Part shown: one piece after another, positions 59,784 to 64,000 of the stretch
Layout: each line of letters starts with the position of its first letter
Numbering within the stretch: position 1 is the first letter of the stretch
Assembly (NCBI RefSeq): GCF_020439865.1
Contig: NZ_JAGRPF010000113.1
Span: 124,001-188,000, forward strand
Reading direction: 5' to 3'
Source of the DNA: Prosthecobacter sp.
GTDB lineage: Bacteria > Verrucomicrobiota > Verrucomicrobiia > Verrucomicrobiales > Verrucomicrobiaceae
Length of the DNA stretch: 64,000 nt
Notes under the pieces: generated by a model
Told to the model about the DNA's origin: nothing
The model's input: only the letters and a program-made list of their open reading frames with translations
Database searches by the model: none
Made by a program: the position numbers and the translations under genes

Positions 59784-59856
59784 GTTTTAGGTTTCAAGTT
59801 TCAAGCTGAGTGATTCAAACTTTGAACTTTAAACCTGAAACTCTAAACTCGCCGCC
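59784..59856. repeat. AT-rich quasi-palindromic spacer between pgsA and aat
   Basis: In a GC-rich window this 73-base stretch is AT-rich, with repeated TTTCAAG and GAAACT-type words. AAGTTTTAGGTTTCAAG on one side is imperfectly complementary to TAAACCTGAAACTCTAAACT on the other. It separates two divergent genes and may hold both promoters. No clear sigma70 boxes were fixed. Confidence 0.5.
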
Positions 59857-60435
59857 ATGCCGCGAATCGAGCCAGTGGATCTGCTGAACGCCTACTGCGA
59901 AGGCGCCTTCCCGATGGGGGAGGAGGATGGCAGCATCTCGTGGTACCGGCCGAAGATGCGCGGCATCCTGCCGGTGGAGGAGTTTCATGTGCCGCGGCGC
60001 TTCGCCCGCTACCTGAAGCAGCACCCTTTCGAACTGCGCTGGAACACGGCTTTTGGCGATGTGATCCGCGGTTGTGCGGATCGTGAGAGCACGTGGATCA
60101 CGGACACGATCATGGACACCTACGAGGAGCTGCACCGGCTGGGCTTTGCCCACAGCGCGGAGGTCTGGCGGGACGGGAAGCTGCGCGGTGGTGTTTACGG
60201 GGTGGCGATCGGGGGCGCGTTTTTTGGCGAGTCGATGTTCAGCCGCGAACCACAGGCGTCGAAGGTTGCGCTGACCCATCTTCAGCGACGCTTGCACGAG
60301 CGCGGTTTCATTCTGCATGACACGCAATGGACCACGCCGCATCTGGCGATGTTTGGCGGACATGAGATTCCGTGTGCGCAGTATCTCGAACTGCTGCAGC
60401 GGGCCATTCAGCGGAAGGCGACCTTCGGAGCATAG
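59857..60435 (+). CDS. aat: Leucyl/phenylalanyl-tRNA--protein transferase
   Basis: 192 residues. Aat transfers Leu or Phe from tRNA to N-terminal Arg/Lys of proteins, marking them for ClpAP (N-end rule). Family marks: LNAYCEGAFPMGEEDGSISW, WYRPKMRGILPVEEFHVPRR, the GNAT-like core LRGGVYGVAIGGAFFGESMF, and DTQWTTPHLAMFGGHEIPCA. The protein is slightly shorter than typical gammaproteobacterial Aat. It is convergent with speA across 86 bases. Confidence 0.95.
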   Translation: MPRIEPVDLLNAYCEGAFPMGEEDGSISWYRPKMRGILPVEEFHVPRRFARYLKQHPFELRWNTAFGDVIRGCADRESTWITDTIMDTYEELHRLGFAHSAEVWRDGKLRGGVYGVAIGGAFFGESMFSREPQASKVALTHLQRRLHERGFILHDTQWTTPHLAMFGGHEIPCAQYLELLQRAIQRKATFGA

Positions 60436-60521
60436 GGCGTAGAGCAGAGAGCGTAGAGTCGCTTTACGGCATGAGAAGACCAGTCGGCGTCTCTTTGCCC
60501 TTCGGCCTACGCTCTTTGCCT

Positions 60522-62459
<1,938 letters not shown>

Positions 62460-62562
62460 TTTCGTGGGCTGGGTGGGCTGGGGTTTCAGGGGGCGGCGAT
62501 TATGCGGGCAAATCGGGAAATGCAAAGCGACATCTCGGGATGTGGCAGGCGCAGGGAGTGAT

Positions 62563-63240
62563 TCAGGCCGGACGCTTACGGAACGCAAAGGGAAGGTACA
62601 GCACGCTGTAAAACACCACGCCAAGTCCGATGGTGCTGAGATTGTACCACGGCCAGGGGCCGAGCTGGTCAAACAGGCTGGCCTGCACCGGCTTCACGCA
62701 CTGGAAGGCGTAGTTGGTCCGGAGGGCCGCGTTCACGACGGCGACCCCGGCATACCACGAGACGGAGAAGAGCATCATGCGTTTCACCGCGCCGGGCTGC
62801 GGACGGTGTTTCATTGCGGTCACGACATAAAACGAGGTGATCGGAACTCCGCCGTGCATGAGGAAAAACATGAAGAAACGCGGATCGGGAAACTCATAGA
62901 TCAGCGCCGGAGTGAGCAGCCCTTGCAGGGTGCCGGCGATGCCGAAAAAGTACACCACCTCGCACCAGAACTGACGTTTCGTCCACAGCGCGATGCCGCC
63001 CGCGATGGTCGCGACGTCGCAGTACTGCAGCGGCAGTCCCGTCTGCGCGGAGAGCGATCCGCAAAGGCCGTGAACAATCAGACCCACCGGATACAGGGAG
63101 AGCAGCATGCCTCCAAGCATTCGCTCCGCGACGGAACGAAAGCGGGTGCGCGAGGCAACGAGCATCCCCACGAAGACCAGCAGCGTGATGACGAGGACCG
63201 CCTGATGAGAAGGGCCGTAGGGATGAAAGGCGGGAGACAT
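62563..63240 (-). CDS. YwaF/TIGR02206-family membrane protein
   Basis: 225 residues from ATG 63240 (another ATG at 63252). About six or seven membrane helices. The family pattern is present: LPLQYCDVATIAGGIALWTK, YFFGIAGTLQGLLTP and FFMFFLMHGGVPITSFYVV with a conserved H-G-G. The function of the family is not known. It shares a 57-base divergent gap with the truncated DUF3592 gene at the window's right end. Whether it is cotranscribed with speA is unclear. Confidence 0.85.
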   Translation of the reverse strand: MSPAFHPYGPSHQAVLVITLLVFVGMLVASRTRFRSVAERMLGGMLLSLYPVGLIVHGLCGSLSAQTGLPLQYCDVATIAGGIALWTKRQFWCEVVYFFGIAGTLQGLLTPALIYEFPDPRFFMFFLMHGGVPITSFYVVTAMKHRPQPGAVKRMMLFSVSWYAGVAVVNAALRTNYAFQCVKPVQASLFDQLGPWPWYNLSTIGLGVVFYSVLYLPFAFRKRPA

Positions 63241-63297
63241 GGCCCGCATCATACGCGGTTGCCGCCGGTGTCAGTTGGTTTATGCAATGCGGCAAAC

Positions 63298-64000
63298 ATG
63301 TCACCTCCTGTCCGACATTCCTCACGGCAGTCCAAGCAGCTCAGCGGCGGCTGTGCGGTGCTCTTTGGCCTGCCGTTCATCGTCGCCGGACTCGCCATCG
63401 GCGGCTTTCTCTACTTTCCCGCCATCACCACCTGGTGGTCGGCGCGTGGCTGGGAGGAGGTGCCGTGCTGGATTGAAAGCGCCGACATGAAAACCTCCCA
63501 CAGCAGCAAAGGAGGCAGCACCCAGAAGACGGAGGCGCAGTATCGTTATCGCTATCGCGGTCAGACCTATCACAGCGACGAGGTGGGTCTCACCGGAGGC
63601 TCGGACAACATCGGAGACTTTCAGGAAAAGGCGCACGCGCAGATTCGTCAGTTCGCGGGCGGCGAGCAGCCGTTCCGCTGCTTCGTGAATCCCGCACGGC
63701 CGGAGCAGGCGGTGCTGTTTCGGGATCTGCGCTGGGGTTTGATGCTGCTGACCTCCGTGTTCCCGCTGCTGTTTCCACTCGCGGGTTTCGCCGTTTCCGT
63801 TGGCGGTGGGTGGGAGGCGCGAAAGGCGGCCCGGGCGCGCAGGCAGGAGAAGGCGCATCCGGGCGAACCGTGGCGCTGGCGGACCGAGTGGGAAGGGGAG
63901 ACGGTTCAAGCCTCGACCAATGTTCTTCCGATCCTTCTCATCGTCACAGGCTGGATTCTGCTCGTCGAGGGGCCGCTGGCGCTGGCGATCATCGTAAGCG
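63298..64000 (+). CDS. DUF3592-family membrane protein, 5' part
   Basis: 234 codons from ATG 63298 run to the right edge without a stop, so the C-terminus is missing. A membrane helix at about 20-41 (GLPFIVAGLAIGGFLYFPAI) is followed by the DUF3592 extracytoplasmic segment: WEEVPCWIESADMK, QYRYRYRGQTYHSDEVGLTG and FVNPARPEQAVLFRDLRWGL, then a second helix (about 145-165) and a third near 212. DUF3592 proteins are of unknown function. Full length cannot be judged. Confidence 0.88.
   Translation, partial: MSPPVRHSSRQSKQLSGGCAVLFGLPFIVAGLAIGGFLYFPAITTWWSARGWEEVPCWIESADMKTSHSSKGGSTQKTEAQYRYRYRGQTYHSDEVGLTGGSDNIGDFQEKAHAQIRQFAGGEQPFRCFVNPARPEQAVLFRDLRWGLMLLTSVFPLLFPLAGFAVSVGGGWEARKAARARRQEKAHPGEPWRWRTEWEGETVQASTNVLPILLIVTGWILLVEGPLALAIIVS

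Overview
The window looks like a chromosomal segment of a verrucomicrobial bacterium, probably near Prosthecobacter/Verrucomicrobiaceae. This is inferred from gene content, not from any search. The signs are GC-rich DNA, a PEP-CTERM sorting tail, a Tat-exported DUF1501 protein, a secreted Gfo/Idh/MocA oxidoreductase, a DUF1080 lipoprotein, a PQQ-type beta-propeller and a Wzx/Wzy-type exopolysaccharide locus. I see no transposase, integrase, phage gene, CRISPR array, rRNA or tRNA.

Layout. 1-0.9 kb: 5' part of ispG and a decayed short-chain dehydrogenase. 0.9-4.1 kb: an unrecognised secreted protein, a lone receiver protein and an HtrA/Deg protease. 4.0-7.1 kb: comEC and a TPR membrane protein. 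7.2-13.1 kb: PQQ propeller, Dabb-domain lipoprotein, HemQ, ThiG, ribosomal protein S14, FmdB zinc ribbon and a CNNM/CorC-HlyC protein. 13.1-16.3 kb: a four-gene reverse-strand operon (small membrane protein, AlgJ/AlgX-like protein, MauE/DoxX protein, threonine aldolase). 16.4-24.3 kb: DUF1501, thioredoxin-like, threonine dehydratase-like, MocA-type oxidoreductase, two tandem paralogous esterases and a DUF1080 lipoprotein, closed by a strong terminator.

24.5-41.2 kb is an exopolysaccharide locus. The forward arm encodes a Wzy/ligase-like polymerase, two chain-length proteins without a kinase domain, a GT2 and a WecG/TagA glycosyltransferase. The long reverse arm (39.3 down to 30.0 kb) encodes an outer-membrane barrel, two different flippases, the initiating sugar-phosphate transferase, a left-handed beta-helix protein, a histidine kinase/receiver pair, a pyruvyltransferase and an acyltransferase. 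A Wza-like lipoprotein and a cyclic-nucleotide-binding histidine kinase run forward from the divergent promoter region. Together they could start, assemble, decorate, flip, polymerise and export a polymer under phosphorelay control.

41.2-64 kb is mostly housekeeping: glycerol kinase, a GNAT protein, RecG, a PIN/TRAM protein, a PEP-CTERM trypsin-like protein, an ankyrin/L,D-transpeptidase fusion, Mpl, an ECF sigma factor with a putative anti-sigma factor, a MetE-like methyltransferase with a CxxCH lipoprotein, Der, PgsA, Aat, SpeA, a YwaF-like membrane protein and a truncated DUF3592 protein. Two perfect palindromic elements (45.4 and 57.7 kb) lie in intergenic gaps.

The least ordinary items are the AlgJ-like protein whose nucleophile motif appears lost, the EPS locus with two kinases, two flippases and no Wzc, the ankyrin/L,D-transpeptidase fusion, and the PEP-CTERM serine protease. 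No gap longer than about 300 bases is unexplained except 438-921, which contains the dehydrogenase remnant.
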